Below are positions 1 through 12,755 of a stretch of DNA of 64,000 nucleotides, piece after piece. Position 1 is the first letter of the stretch, and the number at the start of each line of letters is the position of its first letter. The notes beneath the pieces were generated by a model that ran no database searches, had not been told where the DNA came from, and saw nothing but the letters and a program-made list of their open reading frames with translations. Position numbers and translations under genes: made by a program. This DNA comes from Angiostrongylus vasorum (lineage: Eukaryota > Nematoda > Chromadorea > Rhabditida > Metastrongylidae), in the NCBI GenBank assembly GCA_018806985.1, contig JADANN010000026.1, forward strand, positions 372,001-436,000. The letters run 5' to 3'.

Positions 1-2
1 AT

Positions 3-3000
3 GCGTGTCGTAATGGTGGTGTTTGTGTTTCTGAGGACAACAACAACACATGCGTTTGTCCACCAATGTATCATGGTCGGTGACGCTTTTTACCCAAAAA
101 TTTGTACTCTTTTCTAATGCTTCTTCACAATAAACCAGCAATAAAATTCTACTTTTATGCTGTTGTTTAGCTTTGCCCCTGTATTCGCTCAACATATTTC
201 GAAAACCTAATTCCATCGTTTACTATTTTTTATCCAGTAATATCATTTCTTCCAGGATTGTACTGCGAGAAAGACGTTGACGAATGTTCTATCTCGAATC
301 CGTGCGAAAACGCGGGCACATGTGTTAACATCGATGGCGGATTTCAGTGCCTCTGCACTGCAGCATTCGAAGGTTTTCTCGGGAAAAAAAAGTAATATCA
401 CAAGTGATATTACTAGTATTAATAAAAACTATTTTAGGAGAACTGTGCAACATCAACAAAGATGACTGTAAACATCACAAATGTGAGTCTGGAGCTACTT
501 GCGTAGATCTCACTGGATCTTATCGTTGTGAATGTCCACACGGTAAAAATCGGTTCGTGGGTTTCTATATATTGGACGCCATTGGATTTTTAAACCACAC
601 CGGTCTATCAGATTTTTAAGGATTTTTTTGTCAATTCAATGACCCGTGTCTCTCAATGCCATGTCTCAACGGTAGATGTATAGGCGATTCAGTAACTGGA
701 AACTTCACATGTGCTTGTGATAGTGGATATACGGTGAGCGTCCTTCTCCACCTATTGTTAAATATGTACAATGAGTGATTTGTGAGCTTTAGGGAGCGTT
801 GTGTGACAAGGACATAGATGAGTGCGCTGAATGGGGTAACGCTCTATGCTACAATGGAGCGACATGCGTGAATATTGCGGGCAGCTATACCTGCGAATGC
901 CCACCGGGTATGCAACCTGATTTCCTGGCCGAAAAAAGAAACGATAAGGAGCTGATGAATTTTTTATGGGAATAGCGAAGAATTTAAGAGATAGTAAATA
1001 GATTCGATCTACATTTTTCCTATATGTATAGGTATAAGGTGAATTTTCATGGGAATAGCGAAGAATTTAAGAGACAGTAAATAGATTCGATCTACATTTT
1101 TCCTATACGTATAGGTATAAGGTAACAAACGAACTTTTCAAAGTTGTTTCTGCTAATACTTTATTTTTTTGCTGAAGTGAGAGGGACTAAATAAGAATTT
1201 TTGCCAAAAAGTAAACATTTTTTTTGCAAAACTGTTTATGTTGTTTTGGTTCAGGGAGTAACAGGCCCATCGTGTGATACACTGATGGAGATGTGTGATC
1301 CAAACCCTTGTGAAAACGGGGGCTTGTGCGTCGACCGACTCAACCACTTCGAGTGTTCTTGTGCGGAAGGTAGTCAGCATCTCTTAGTATTTTGTTCACT
1401 GTTCCTCACTCTCAATTTTGTACATTTTAGGTTTTAGCGGACCAACATGCGCTGAAAAGTGTCCTGAGAGCAACTGGTGCTCATGTTCAGCAAATGCCTG
1501 TCTAAACGGTGGTCATTGCAGAGATAACGGTTGCAACTGTCCAGTGGTAAATGGAACCAGAATAGGGAAAAATTCTTTGTTCAAGAACTTTTTACATTGT
1601 ACATTCAGGAGTTCACAGGTAAATTTTGCGAAAAAGAAGCTAAGTCCATGCAATATGATAAATTGTCCCGCCGGGCATATTTGCGTTGAAAACAACAGAA
1701 CTAGGTAAGCAGTATCGAGATTCCTTTTTATAGAAAGGGTTCTATTTACTTGACAATTTAAGTTCGGTAAGTTGTGAATGTCCTGTTGGATTTACTGGAT
1801 TCGATTGTCAACATGAAATTGACGAATGCTCCGCGAATCCCTGTCAACATGGCGGCATCTGTTCTGACAAAGTAAATGGCTACCATTGTAGTTGTCCAGT
1901 CGGTTATAAAGGAAGAAACTGCGAAGTTAGTCGGTTACATAAAATTATTAGTTCATGGGTGAGGTAGTGGATCATGCATTTCTTAGAAGATTGTTGACCA
2001 TTGCGCAACTAATCCGTGCCTGAACAATGGTCTCTGTATCAATGCAGCACGAGGAAGCATTTGTCATTGTACACCGGCATTCTTTGGGGAGCAATGCCAA
2101 TTTAAGGTAGCACATATACTGCCTTAACATCACATTGCTGTGCAAATGTTTAGTTGATTTTAAGAGGAAGCCGTGCTCTCGAAATCGTTGTGACAATGGA
2201 GCCATCTGCCGTCCAACGGCCAATTATCGAAGTTATACGTGCGAATGCAGACCGGGATTCGAAGGAGATTTTTGTGAAGTGGTGAGCCTTTTTTTCGTTT
2301 GTTGCATGTTTGACAAGTATCGGCTTAATCGTTTCAAGGATATCGATGAATGCAATGAGCAGCCTTGTAGCAACGGTGGGACCTGTCATAACACACACGG
2401 AAGCTTTAATTGCATTTGTTCTGAAGGCTATACTGGTCAGAATTGTACGGAAAACATCGATGACTGTGCTCGAAGTTAGCGTTCTCCATTTACTAATTGA
2501 ATTCGATAAAGATCTTCCTCTACCATTCAAATAACATTTAGGTCCATGCCTCAACAATAGCACATGCATTGATGAACTGGCGAATTTTCGCTGTATCTGT
2601 CTCCCAGGATTTACTGGAAGAACCTGTGGTGTAGATATCGGCAAGTTAATGTTGACATATGATACGCTAACTCGTCATGTATACAATTTTTTTTGCAGAC
2701 GACTGTGCAGTGAATCCTTGTCTGAACGGTGCCACATGTGTAGATGGAACTAATCGTTACGAATGCTTGTGCAAAAGTGGTTTTAGTGGCCGGGATTGCC
2801 ATATCAACGATGATGACTGTAGACCAGGGTAGGTCGATAAGCGAAACTTTTTTTTAATGCGTTCTGGCATTCCCATCTCAAAACTACTAGTTTCTCATCC
2901 GATTGTAAAAGCTCGAGGTCTGTGTAGTCGAGAATCGTAAATGCGGCGCATCTAACAAAAAGACTATGTTGACCTCAGTGATAAGGTAGAGGCCGTGTGA

Positions 3001-3758
3001 ATATAGATCACTGTCAAACAATACCTTAAAAATGTACTCTACATAGCTACCACCTAAATGCACATCGCGTGTTGCCACACCCTTCCCAACCTCGTCACAT
3101 CGTCACGATTCATGAAAGTGACATTTCTTCGTACGAGTCAACTTTTCAATGAAATTTAATTTCTCCATGTAAGCGATAGACATTATAAATATAAGCAGTG
3201 AAGGTCTTAATTCATCGTCGTCGTTTAAAGGGTCATCTGATCTCGCAATCATACAGAATTGTAATTATAGGCTACTGATGGCCTCATTGCATCTAGTCAT
3301 ATTCGCATCTGAAGTGGTATTAAATGTGCCATTGTTCGCATTGGATCCTAGTATCGTTGAAATGTTTGCCTAAGAGATAAGTATAGCAAGCAGTGTTTAT
3401 CTGCTGTATATTATGGTATACATTTAGGCAAAGTATACTAATTTACATCAGTAACGTGTGCTTCCTTTGAGAACAACTAAAAATCGAAAGGAAGAAGGAC
3501 AGAGGCCATTACATTAATGCTACAATACATATTATACATGTACGGCAGGACTAAACGATGTGTAGTTCATGCTGCATAGTTATCAGCAGACTTTTTCTGC
3601 ACCAGTGAATATGGGTGCCATCATTCTTCCAGGCTCTGTCTAAACGGTGGAAGATGTATCGATTTCGTCGACGACTACAAGTGCGAATGTCCTCGTGGAT
3701 ACACTGGGCAAAATTGTCAAATTTTCGTTAATGTTGACAAATTTAACGACACGGATAG
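3..3758 (+). other. Notch extracellular EGF-like repeat array (about 15 repeats seen)
   Basis: Fifteen exons each encode roughly one six-cysteine EGF module. Several carry the calcium-binding opening D-[IV]-D-E-C or D-D-C (exons at 256, 793, 1763, 2339, 2542, 2699) and NGG-type turns. The module at 1431-1546 is atypical, with clustered cysteines ([14 protein letters not shown]). More EGFs must lie upstream. From family knowledge C. elegans LIN-12 has 13 and GLP-1 has 10, so this receptor is longer outside the cell. Confidence 0.9.
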
Positions 3759-6700
3759 GTGAATTAAGCAACGAGCTTCTTTTGTTGAACTTCTCGATTC
3801 ACTGATTGTATATTGGTTGTACACTGTTGATTTTGGCCTTCAGATTAGAACGCAATCAATGCGCTCTTTCCGAGTGTCATTTGAAAGCCGGAGACGGAAA
3901 ATGTGATGTTGAGTGCAATTTTTATGCATGTGAATTTGACAGCGGAGACTGTTCTGCCAGAGGCCAGCCCTTTGCCAGATGCGACTCTCCCAGCTACTGT
4001 GCTCACGTATTCAAAGATGGACGCTGTGACCCAATCTGTAACAACGAGGCGTGCCTGTTTGACGGCTTCGACTGCGTTCCGTTAACACCGCGGTGTCCTC
4101 CACAAATAATCGACTATTGTCGCTCCCACTATGGCGATGGTATCTGTGACCATCAATGTGATTTGCCCGGATGTGCTTTCGATGGGGGAGACTGTGCCAC
4201 GAAGAAGCCGGTCACTGTAATTCATAATACTTTGTTATTAATTCGTTACTAAAACTGTTTCAATTTAATGACATTTGTTCGTGTCTTTTCTAAAATCACT
4301 TGTACTTTATGCGTACTTATACTTTTCAGCTATCTGGAGATATATCGATAGTCATTCTCACAAGCCCAAATCAGTTTGCGAAACACGTTGATGTATTTCT
4401 CTTGACTCTTAGTCAGAAACTTCGTGCGTCAGTCCGAATCAAGAGTGATGAAGAGGGTCCACTTGTTTTTCTTTGGAGCGGTCGTCCTTCTCCAAAACGA
4501 ATTCCTCTTCCACGCAACCAGGTTATATGAGTTTCTCCAGTATTGACTCTGCTTTATTACCAATAAAAGCTAAAAAGCTCTCGGCGTTGATCAATCCCTG
4601 AGAGATGCACTATCCATTCGAGTTCACTAAGCTTCGTTGGAGGTGATGGAATGCATATCTGACCCTTATAATGAATGACTCGGTGGCCTACCGATGTATC
4701 GAGCCAGTGCTGCTATCCACCCAGACAAGTTTGGTACCTTTTCGCCGACCCTGGAGGGATGGAAGGCTTGGCGGGCCATGGGAGCAGGAAGCGATTCCAC
4801 GTGTATGTTACAGAGCACATCCGACCGCTGCGCTTGTAACTATATATTGCAGCGATTTAGGTTGGGTAGCTAAGTGTGTCTCTGTGAAATTACACAATTC
4901 CTTATTAGCATATGTCAAACCTGTTGAAAAAGTTCAATGACGTTGACTGAAATTTCATTCAGCATTTGTCGGTCCAGTATGGAGGTGAATTTCGACCGAA
5001 ACGTTCCTCTTCGAGTGTCGGTGTGCTTGTCTGGATCGAAGTGGACGTTTCCGGTTGTCACAGCGATTGCTTCAGCAACGTAGATACCGTTGCAAACTAT
5101 CTGGGTGCTGCAAATGCCAAGAAGGTATTCCGTTCATTTGGGTTTATTTTATTTAAATACTGTGAAAGAAAACAAATCGAAAATGAAACGCAATTTTTTA
5201 TTTCTATAGGACTTGACTGAACTGGGAATGCCGATCTACGAAGCTGTAGCTCGCCGTCTAGACACTTCGAAAGTGGTGCCAAATTCGGACCGATATTGGG
5301 CTTTTATAATTGGTTGCTTTGCAATTCTTATCATTATCGCCAGCGTATTTGTGCTACAGCAGAGGACTCGAAAGCGCCGAACCATCAAAGCTCCTTGCTG
5401 GATTCCACCGACGGAGGCACAGAGTAACGTTATTATAGCAACTTTTATAAAATTTATAGACGACGTTGGTCGAAAGATTATTTGCTGACTATTGATATAC
5501 ACTTTGGCAATACTGAAAATAATTCCCTACCATTGTACAGATAAACTTGCCTCCTTGTCACAAAGTGAGCAAATGCTGCGAGCCGGTTTCTATTCTGATC
5601 ACCTATTTGGCTCAAAAAGATCGCGTCTGGAAAACCTCAATTTTTATGATTCGGACCCATTCAACTCTTCATTGCATTCTCAAAAGTGAGTACTCTTTTT
5701 TTAATCGCCTTTCCATTTATAATATTTAGAAAAGTATATTTCAGAGTTGCGATGAAAGCCACGAAGAAGGTTCATCCTCCTGCGACACTTCTACACGAGC
5801 AGGCTTCGTCAAACCTTCCCATTGAAGTAGACTCTTCCGTAGTGAATGCACGTGGTCCTTTCGGCAGAACAGCACTGATGATGTTGTGTGACAACTCGGA
5901 GAAACCAGAAAGTCAACTTGTTGAAGAAGTAGCGAAAATTTGGGCAGCTGGCGGAGATTTAAACATGCAAGATGATGGTATGATGGCGACCATGTGTTGC
6001 AACTGCTGAAAAAGGCTTTGTAATAAGATTCTTTAAGATGAGGAAACGGCTTTATTCATTGCTGTTCGACGTGGTCGTCTGAGCTTGGCGAAAAAGTTAC
6101 TTGACATGGGTGCAGATCCTACGATTATGAACCGCAATGATTCCACCTGCCTTCACGAAGCAGCTGCCAACTGCAATCTTGGTATGGTAGAGGAGCTTCT
6201 CAAGCACAATTCAGTAGTCAAGGAGGTGACTATCTGTCTCGTAATTTTAATGATTTCGCATAATACCGATATTTCTGATATCGTGTTTTTTTTATTACTC
6301 CTTATTGTTCTTGCACTACTTTCAAATCTACTTTTGCTGACCACTACTATTATGTTTATTTTAGATTGACGTATGTGACAATAACGATCGCACACCTTTG
6401 ATGAGATGCGCTGCAAACGACACGGTCGACCATCTGGTCGCAGCTCATTTGATCCTTCTCGGTGCCGATCCGTCCTTTCCAGGAGATAAGGTTTGCGCCG
6501 CGATCGAAAGCCATAAATTGTACTTGTTTGATTGGTCAAATCATTCAACTGTTAGAAAAAGGTGCTTTCAACAAGAGACGAGAGTTGCGAGAAAATTAAC
6601 AGAGAAGAATTACCACGGAAAGTATTTGTAATCTTATTATGTTCAGAGTGCGCTCTCCTACAACGGGCGGACGGCGCTTCACTATGCTGCACAAGTGAAC

Positions 6701-7771
6701 AACGTTCAGATGATCGAATTTCTTATCAGCAAAGATGCCAATAAGGATGCGCAAGATTTAGAGGTCCGAAGAAACTAATCCCTTCTGATTATCTTTAGTC
6801 CACCAGAAACGAACTCCAAATTCAGGATCGAACGCCACTTTTCTTAGCTGCCTCTCATGGTCACGTCGAAGCTGTTCGAGCACTTGTCAAAGCAGGCGCC
6901 TCATTGGAGATCACGGACCAAAAAGTACTCTAGCTCCACTGTTTACTCACACCAAACATCTCTTGCTTCTAAGGGCATCGAAAACGTGCCAATTTTATTT
7001 CTGTTGCGTCATCGGACACACGAAGTACCTTATTACCGCTTATACCGTCGTGTTTTATTACAGGACCGAACGCCTTATAAAGTAGCTGAGGAAAACGAAT
7101 TCCGGAACGTCTTGGAGTTTTTAGATTCTGAAAACAACAGAACATGTATTCCTTTACATATGGCTATCGGAAAAAATCCGGTAAAAAACAATACTCGCCA
7201 GGTCAAGGTTAGTGGTAGTAGGCTAATAGAACAATAAATATTGTTAGTTTTTAGATACTTTCGCTTGAATGTTTTCACTAATTTTTTGAAACATTCTTCT
7301 TTTAGCGGATTCCTGTTAAACGGAAACCACAACCATTGACACCACCTCACTCTGATGGATGCGGTTCGACGCCGTCACCGCATGCCACCGTTGGAACGAC
7401 GTCACGACCAACCGCATCAGTTTTGGATTCGCCATCGAGTGACCACACAAGCAGTGGAAACGACGGGTTTTCTCCGAATTCCGTTCCCATGGTGTGTGCG
7501 AAATATGTCTAACCATAACAAAATATTCTCTGATTTTTACCTAAAAGCGAAGCATTGATAGTTTCAGACACACCCATCTTACTGGACTTCCGAAGTCTCA
7601 CAGCAGTCACCACCATATGAGAATAGTGAATCAGGAGCCTGCTCCTATTACAGTAATTATTCTATTCAAAATCCGTCATATACTTCTCAAGCGTTCTCTT
7701 CGGCTTCCTATCCCTCGTGCCAATATTCGAAACAAACTGCTACGAATGCGTACTTTACGAATCAATTATAA
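3..7771 (+). CDS. lin-12/glp-1: Notch receptor (LIN-12/GLP-1 family), 5' end missing
   Basis: Type I membrane receptor for DSL ligands; after gamma-secretase release its intracellular part acts in the nucleus with a CSL factor. Exons read: 3-75, 256-372, 438-542, 621-733, 793-907, 1265-1369, 1431-1546, 1609-1704, 1763-1925, 1987-2106, 2165-2281, 2339-2474, 2542-2640, 2699-2828, 3633-3758, 3844-4216, 4330-4521, 4963-5124, 5210-5423, 5541-5685, 5745-5977, 6038-6225, 6365-6490, 6647-6763, 6836-6924, 7064-7201, 7306-7491, 7568-7771 (TAA stop). Domain order is EGF array, three LNR modules, NOD/NODP, one TM helix, RAM, ankyrin repeats and a Ser/Pro/Tyr-rich tail, which only Notch shows. Start codon and first EGFs lie before the window. 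Odd points are a one-base frame break near 1631 and a doubtful acceptor near 1255-1265. LIN-12 and GLP-1 cannot be told apart by eye. Confidence 0.95.
957..1122. repeat. Two-copy tandem repeat, 83-bp period, in a Notch intron
   Basis: The block starting ATGGGAATAGCG at 966 recurs at 1049 and is nearly identical, including TAAATAGATTCGATC and TATAGGTATAAGG. It lies in the intron between the exons ending at 907 and starting near 1265. Confidence 0.85.
3844..5124 (+). other. Notch negative regulatory region: three LNRs plus heterodimerisation domain
   Basis: One exon (3844-4216) encodes three LNR modules with the C-D-x-x-C and F-D-G-x-D-C signatures ([30 protein letters not shown]). The next two exons (4330-4521 and 4963-5124) encode the NOD and NODP halves. 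The second contains R-P-K-R followed by four serines, which fits the furin R-x-[KR]-R rule and sits where an S1 cleavage site would be expected. That role is inference. Confidence 0.88.
4560..4835 (-). mobile_element. tRNA-like SINE copy in a Notch intron
   Basis: Member of a family found about ten times here. On the minus strand it runs from a degenerate A-box head (GAGCGCAGCGG-like) through the shared core GGTAGGCCACC to the tail GATCAACGCCGAGAGC. It fills much of the intron between 4521 and 4963. Confidence 0.75.
5210..5685 (+). other. Notch transmembrane helix and RAM region
   Basis: The exon at 5210-5423 encodes a membrane span ([20 protein letters not shown]) followed by the stop-transfer stretch RTRKRR. 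It continues into CWIPP, which matches the W-x-P core of the RAM motif that binds the CSL transcription factor. The next exon, 5541-5685, joins RAM to the ankyrin domain. Confidence 0.9.
5745..7201 (+). other. Notch ankyrin repeat domain (six to seven repeats)
   Basis: Six exons encode successive ankyrin modules with readable signatures: [70 protein letters not shown] and a degenerate [11 protein letters not shown]. This platform binds CSL and the LAG-3/Mastermind co-activator. The donor after 6763 (GTCCGA) is weak. Confidence 0.9.
7306..7771 (+). other. Notch C-terminal tail (PEST-like, Ser/Pro/Tyr-rich)
   Basis: The last two exons open with the basic patch VKRKP, a possible nuclear signal, and continue as a low-complexity tail rich in S, P, T and Y ending FTNQL and TAA at 7769-7771. 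Such tails control turnover of the Notch intracellular domain. Confidence 0.8.
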
Positions 7772-10700
7772 GTGGTGGGATTATTCATTCTAACCAATTT
7801 TGTCATATTTAACTATGGATTTTTTAAATCCTTTGTATTTTTTGTTAGCTTATGTCTGGTGTTATCATCCCAAGCTAAGTATAAGTCGCCGTAGATATGT
7901 TGACTTCCAGGGTAGCCGCCTCTCACCGGATTAGTATGTTCGCCTTTGCCTAATTTATCTTTTTGAATGGTTCAAGCTAGCTGTATATATGTTTTTTACC
8001 AAAAAGGATGTTTATTGGTATGCTCTAATGGGGTGACTATTCATTGCATTTGAACTTGTAAAGTAGGCACTTACGCCATCCATGAAAGTCTCGGTCACAT
8101 TTCCTGACAAAAAAAAATGCGGGTTATTTCTTCGTTGGTTGCGTTATCTTGTTTATCCTAATAAATGCGATGTTTTCCACCATGTGTAAAAACCTTAAGC
8201 TTCCAAAAAAATTCTTCACTGGAAATTTCCTCATGGCATATGCCAGAAAAGCACTGATTCATTTAAGCCACAGCGATCATTTCATAGAAAATCAAGTCCA
8301 CGAGATCGTACTGCACACTAGAATAATAAAGTACAAGTACACTTCTATAAAGACGTGAACACGGCTTAACAAAACCTTCAATCCAAGCATTTTTTGCTTC
8401 ATTATTACGTTCAGTTCACTTTATTTTTATTTCTCATCACTTCACAGAGATTCAGTTGTTGTTAGACATCGAACTATGATAAACAATTGATGAACAACAA
8501 AGGAAAAAAAAGCCTTCTTCTAGACTGTCTATTTTCCTTTCTAGAAAAAAAAGTCGGCCTTATTAGACGGCGGTATCCTGGGGTCTAGCAAGCTGTTGCT
8601 CACTCTTGGCTCACAAAAAAACCAGTCATCTCACCTCTGCAAGTTCTCTCCAGGTTCACTGACAAAAAGCACAACATCATCAGCTCGATACCACCAGTGT
8701 GTCAAGCTTTATGGCGATTTATACGCGTCACGTAAATATTTGGGAAAAAGAAAAGTGCTTCTGCAAATCTATTCCTCTAACTTTTAAAGCCAGAATGAAA
8801 AACATAGTTATGGCGAAAAATAAAGAATCAAAAAAAGCTATCGCTCTCATTCTGATTTCCCACTCCAAAGCCAGTTTAATGGCTTTTGTACACCATACAG
8901 TTTTCCAATGGAAAGTCGTTTCTTGTTGAAGTAAGAATTTGGGGAAGGTGAGAATTACCTATTGACACGTCTTAACAGGAATTGGCATTGTAAGATAACA
9001 ACATTGCATCAACTTGACACCTGTTTAGTACCATCGTTATATTGTCAGTCTCAGTAATATTCCTTCTGTTCAACTATTCCAATAAGCCGTGAACTAGAAG
9101 AAAAGCCATCGTCTCCTTCGAGGTAACAAACAAGCGCATGAGACTGACGGTTTGCATGGAAATCCTTTGCATTAAAACATCAATAAGAACATGCTGAACA
9201 GCAGAGTGTTCTTGACAAAAAAAAAGCTTTAAGACAATTCTACTGTACTGCATTTCTCAGGTATGTAGTTCGAACCGTCTCGTCGTCTAATGTGTTGCGC
9301 AAAAAGGCAGGGAATCGAGAGGGTTAACTCTGACTTCATCAAACCTTATTGGAAGCGGCTGAAAAATTGAACCAGCTCTAAAAACTGTGGTCTTTAAGAA
9401 AGTGCATGTGTTTCGCTCTTAGCCTTGTATAACAAAGTTGGGATTCTCGCAACCTTCTGTCACTATACTGCATAGGACTAATCAGCAACATTGCGTCATC
9501 ACCGCCGGAGAAAGGCTCCTCTATATTATTTTCTCTGAAGTTCAAATTAAGATAAATAATTTGGAAAATACTGCAGTTCCACTTCAGGAAATATGATAGG
9601 CAAGTTCTTTAAAAGCATTCCCTACAAAGGATAGAATCTTAGACTAAAGAAACAGCGTACGCAGTCATCTTGTCAAAGTTGATGGAAGTGTTTCCACAAG
9701 AAGCTCTTCTCTCTCTGAGCTCTAAATCATTGTCATAAGTGTTGTCATATCGCACGATTCATGGAATGATGATGAAGCAACTATTTGATTAATTGGAATA
9801 ATAAAGAGATTCTACTGCATGGGCTGCGTGTCTTTGCTAAATGTCAGAGCAACGGAGATAATTCCAAAGAACTGAAAGAGATGAGAAGAAGAGATGGCTA
9901 TTAAATAAAAAGAAGGCTTCGTTTGGGAAAAAAAAAGCTATTCCCGCACTGGAGAACGATCAAAGATGAATGGATTCTTCACTTTCCAAAACATATTTTG
10001 TATTTGTTTTTAACATCCAACATTGTGGAGTGTTTAAAGCAGGAACTGTGAAGAAGAGAAAGCAAACAGCAAATATCGCCATTGCATCTCTCAAAAAAAG
10101 TCATCCACCAGCTGATAGTCATCGGTGGCCATAATCATCTATTCGACTCTAGAGATCGCTTCTATACCGACCACACATTTAAGATGCTCATAGATGACAA
10201 GCACAGACATGGTGAATTGACAAGATGGAGAGAATAAAACGACGTAGAGTGGTCAATGGATCTAGTGAGAATGGTTCTCATGAGAACACCATTTACAGTG
10301 CGGACCACTTTGCAGCCCAGTACGATGAAGTGCGTTCTAGGATGGATACAATTTATAGATCATTGGGAACTCCTACACCTAATTCAATGCGAAATATACT
10401 GCTTCCCATTCAGTAAACATAAATAACCGAAGGAAATGGAAAATGTGCGTGTACACGAAGGAACGTTGAAGATTGACCGTTCAAGCACTTACGTACGTAC
10501 CGAGCTTGATATATTTGAAACAACTTCTACACCAAACAAGTGTTAATTTCTGACAGCTTGTAACAATTATCACTCCAAATTCGCCTAATTCTAGGATGAA
10601 AGGTGCAAAAATTTATTACAGTTGTAATGAAATAAAGAACAGACCCATGGATTTTCCATACGATGGAGATTCCATCCTCAAAACTTTGAAGCCAAAGGTG

Positions 10701-12075
10701 TTCCTGGCATCTTAGTGATTCAATCATAAGCAGTCTATTTGTTCATAAGTAAGTGATAGAATAAAAAGCAAGAACGAGGCAGCATATATATTCTTCTTCT
10801 TCTTAGTAACGCACGTTTATCACATTGTGGAACAGCAGCAGTAAATCCCAGCTGTGAAGAGCTATTACGAGCATATTTCACTCAGATTGCTTTGTATTTC
10901 CTCTAGGCAATCAATTTATTTTACAATGTTAAACTTTTCCCGGATAATACTAAAATTTGGAGCCTAGAAAATTTTCCTACTCAATTTTTAAGAAAGCTCA
11001 TCACTTACCTTTTGACGGAGAAAATTTTACCAAATCATTCACATGTACCTAATTTATTCCCTTATCTACACAGAAACTGTAACAATACACCAAGTTTGAG
11101 ATCGGTGCCATAGCAAGAACCAAATGCATGTTTGAAAAACGAAGAAACGATACCAGTACGCACAGCAAGTGGAAAAAAAAACGTAACAGAAAGCAGGAAA
11201 GTGGGCATAGGAGCCTCTGATGAGAGGATGTACTCTTCTGTCATCTATTTACCTACTCTGTGAGGAGGTTTCGGAAATTACCAGATGCTATAAGACTGTA
11301 TTACATCTTTGTTAAAATCAGTGTCTATGGAGTGGATGCTGAACGGTGTGCGAAAGAGCGAAATCGAACGGCACTCTGTGCTTCTCCACATCACAGTAGT
11401 ATTGGTAACATCTAAACGAGAATACGGACATCGTCGAATAGGAAAAGAAAAAGTAACCAAGTGGAAAAACTGAAATAGATGAAATTTCACGGATAAATGT
11501 TATCAAAAAATACGCACATGCAAAATTCAAATGTGTTTCACCTTTGCAATGGATGAATAAAAGGAATACGCAAATGAACGTCTACTCGAGCTTGACTGAA
11601 GTAGACGCCAACAACGTTCTATAAACCCTTGCTTTTTCAACGAACATGAAGAGCGTTATATTTTTATGATGAATATTTGAATGCGTTCGGCCGCAGCCAT
11701 ATAGGAGTTAGAGGCAGCCTCGACTCTGCAGTGGGATAAGCGGTTATTCTCGTGATCAGTTTACCGTGTTCTCCCACAATGCAGCTTGTTTCGAGGTGAA
11801 GCTCCAACCACCTCCTATGGAATGGTGATTGAAGATTAACTACTACTTCTAAAACAACTACAACCTATTTATATATTATCATATTTTCACAATTTTTTCT
11901 GTAAACTCCTTAACTTATGGGAAATAATTCTGCAGTGTTCTTCTTCTTCAGATCGATTAATCTAAAAGCCCTTCAAACATTGCTAGACGCATTACTCTCT
12001 ACAAGAGTGTGACAAAGCAGCGGCACGTTAAGAAGTTTGGCGATAAGTTGTTCAACTGCAAAGATGCTGAAGTAC
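7772..12075. other. Notch 3' flank and long spacer without recognisable genes
   Basis: A possible poly(A) signal AATAAA lies at 8160-8165, about 390 bases after the Notch stop. The rest is AT-rich with no ORF of recognisable family. A 63-codon ORF at 10225-10416 (MERIKRRRVV..., ending LLPIQ) has no supporting splice structure or known similarity. Confidence 0.6.
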
Positions 12076-12590
12076 TGTTAAAGGAATTGATGATCAAGTT
12101 GAAGCCAAGGCGATCAAGAACTCATAGATATAAGATATATAGCTGGTACACGAAGAAACGGTCGCACTTCCAAGTCGAGTGACCCGGTTTTATGGTGGCA
12201 CCTCAGCATGCTGCAAGTTGAAATCCAGCAAGTTGTCAGTAGTTCGAGGAAGAATGAAGATTTGATTTTCACGCAATATGGCGGCCGTTCACATTTTGCT
12301 GCCATTGTTGGTGAATGGCCGAACTCTCATTTTTCAAGGAGCTGGATTGGTTGTCGTGATCCACATGAGTGGCCAGCCGGAAGTCCTGATTTAAATCAAA
12401 CGACTTTTTTCTTCACTGTTTTTTTAAGTGGGAAAGTCTACTCTACCAAACTAAAGATTTCGAAATAACCTGCAGCGCGAATATGAGGAGTTATGCTTTC
12501 CATCCCACAACATTATCTGAGGAAATCAATTGATGCAGCTTTCAGTGAGACCGGTTGGTAACAAATACTGGTGCCCATACAGAATTTTAG
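12075..12590 (+). mobile_element. Decayed DDE transposase fragment
   Basis: The plus strand at 12208-12468 reads RSHFAAIVGEWPNSHF, then WIGCRDPHEWPAGSPDL. This matches the pattern of DDE_3-type transposases (QxDGAPPHFA, then GRWIGRRGPxEWPxRSPDLxPxDFF). The catalytic aspartate of the DGAPPH motif is replaced (QYGGRSH) and the frame is lost downstream, so the element is dead. Residues near 12470-12520 (LQREYEELC) fit the usual C-terminal helix. Confidence 0.7.
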
Positions 12591-12755
12591 ATAAAACTTG
12601 ATGATACACGCTCTAAATTTGGCGTATATTAATCTATTTTAAAATTTTACTCCAGAAAAAAGTCGTAGGGACGTTGAGGCCTAGAAATACCTTTCAATCA
12701 CCTCGCATTTTCTTGTTATTTAGCTGCAAGCTTTTGACCAAATTACTTGATGTAC

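Noticed and set aside
10225..10416. 63-codon ORF starting MERIKRRRVV
   Set aside because: Single short ORF with no family, splice structure or neighbour; chance ORFs of this size are common here.
11089..11100. CCAAGTTTGAG resembles the 3' end of the nematode SL1 leader
   Set aside because: Only about 11 bases match, the following bases (ATCGG) are not the SL RNA donor, and no Sm site or SL RNA fold follows.
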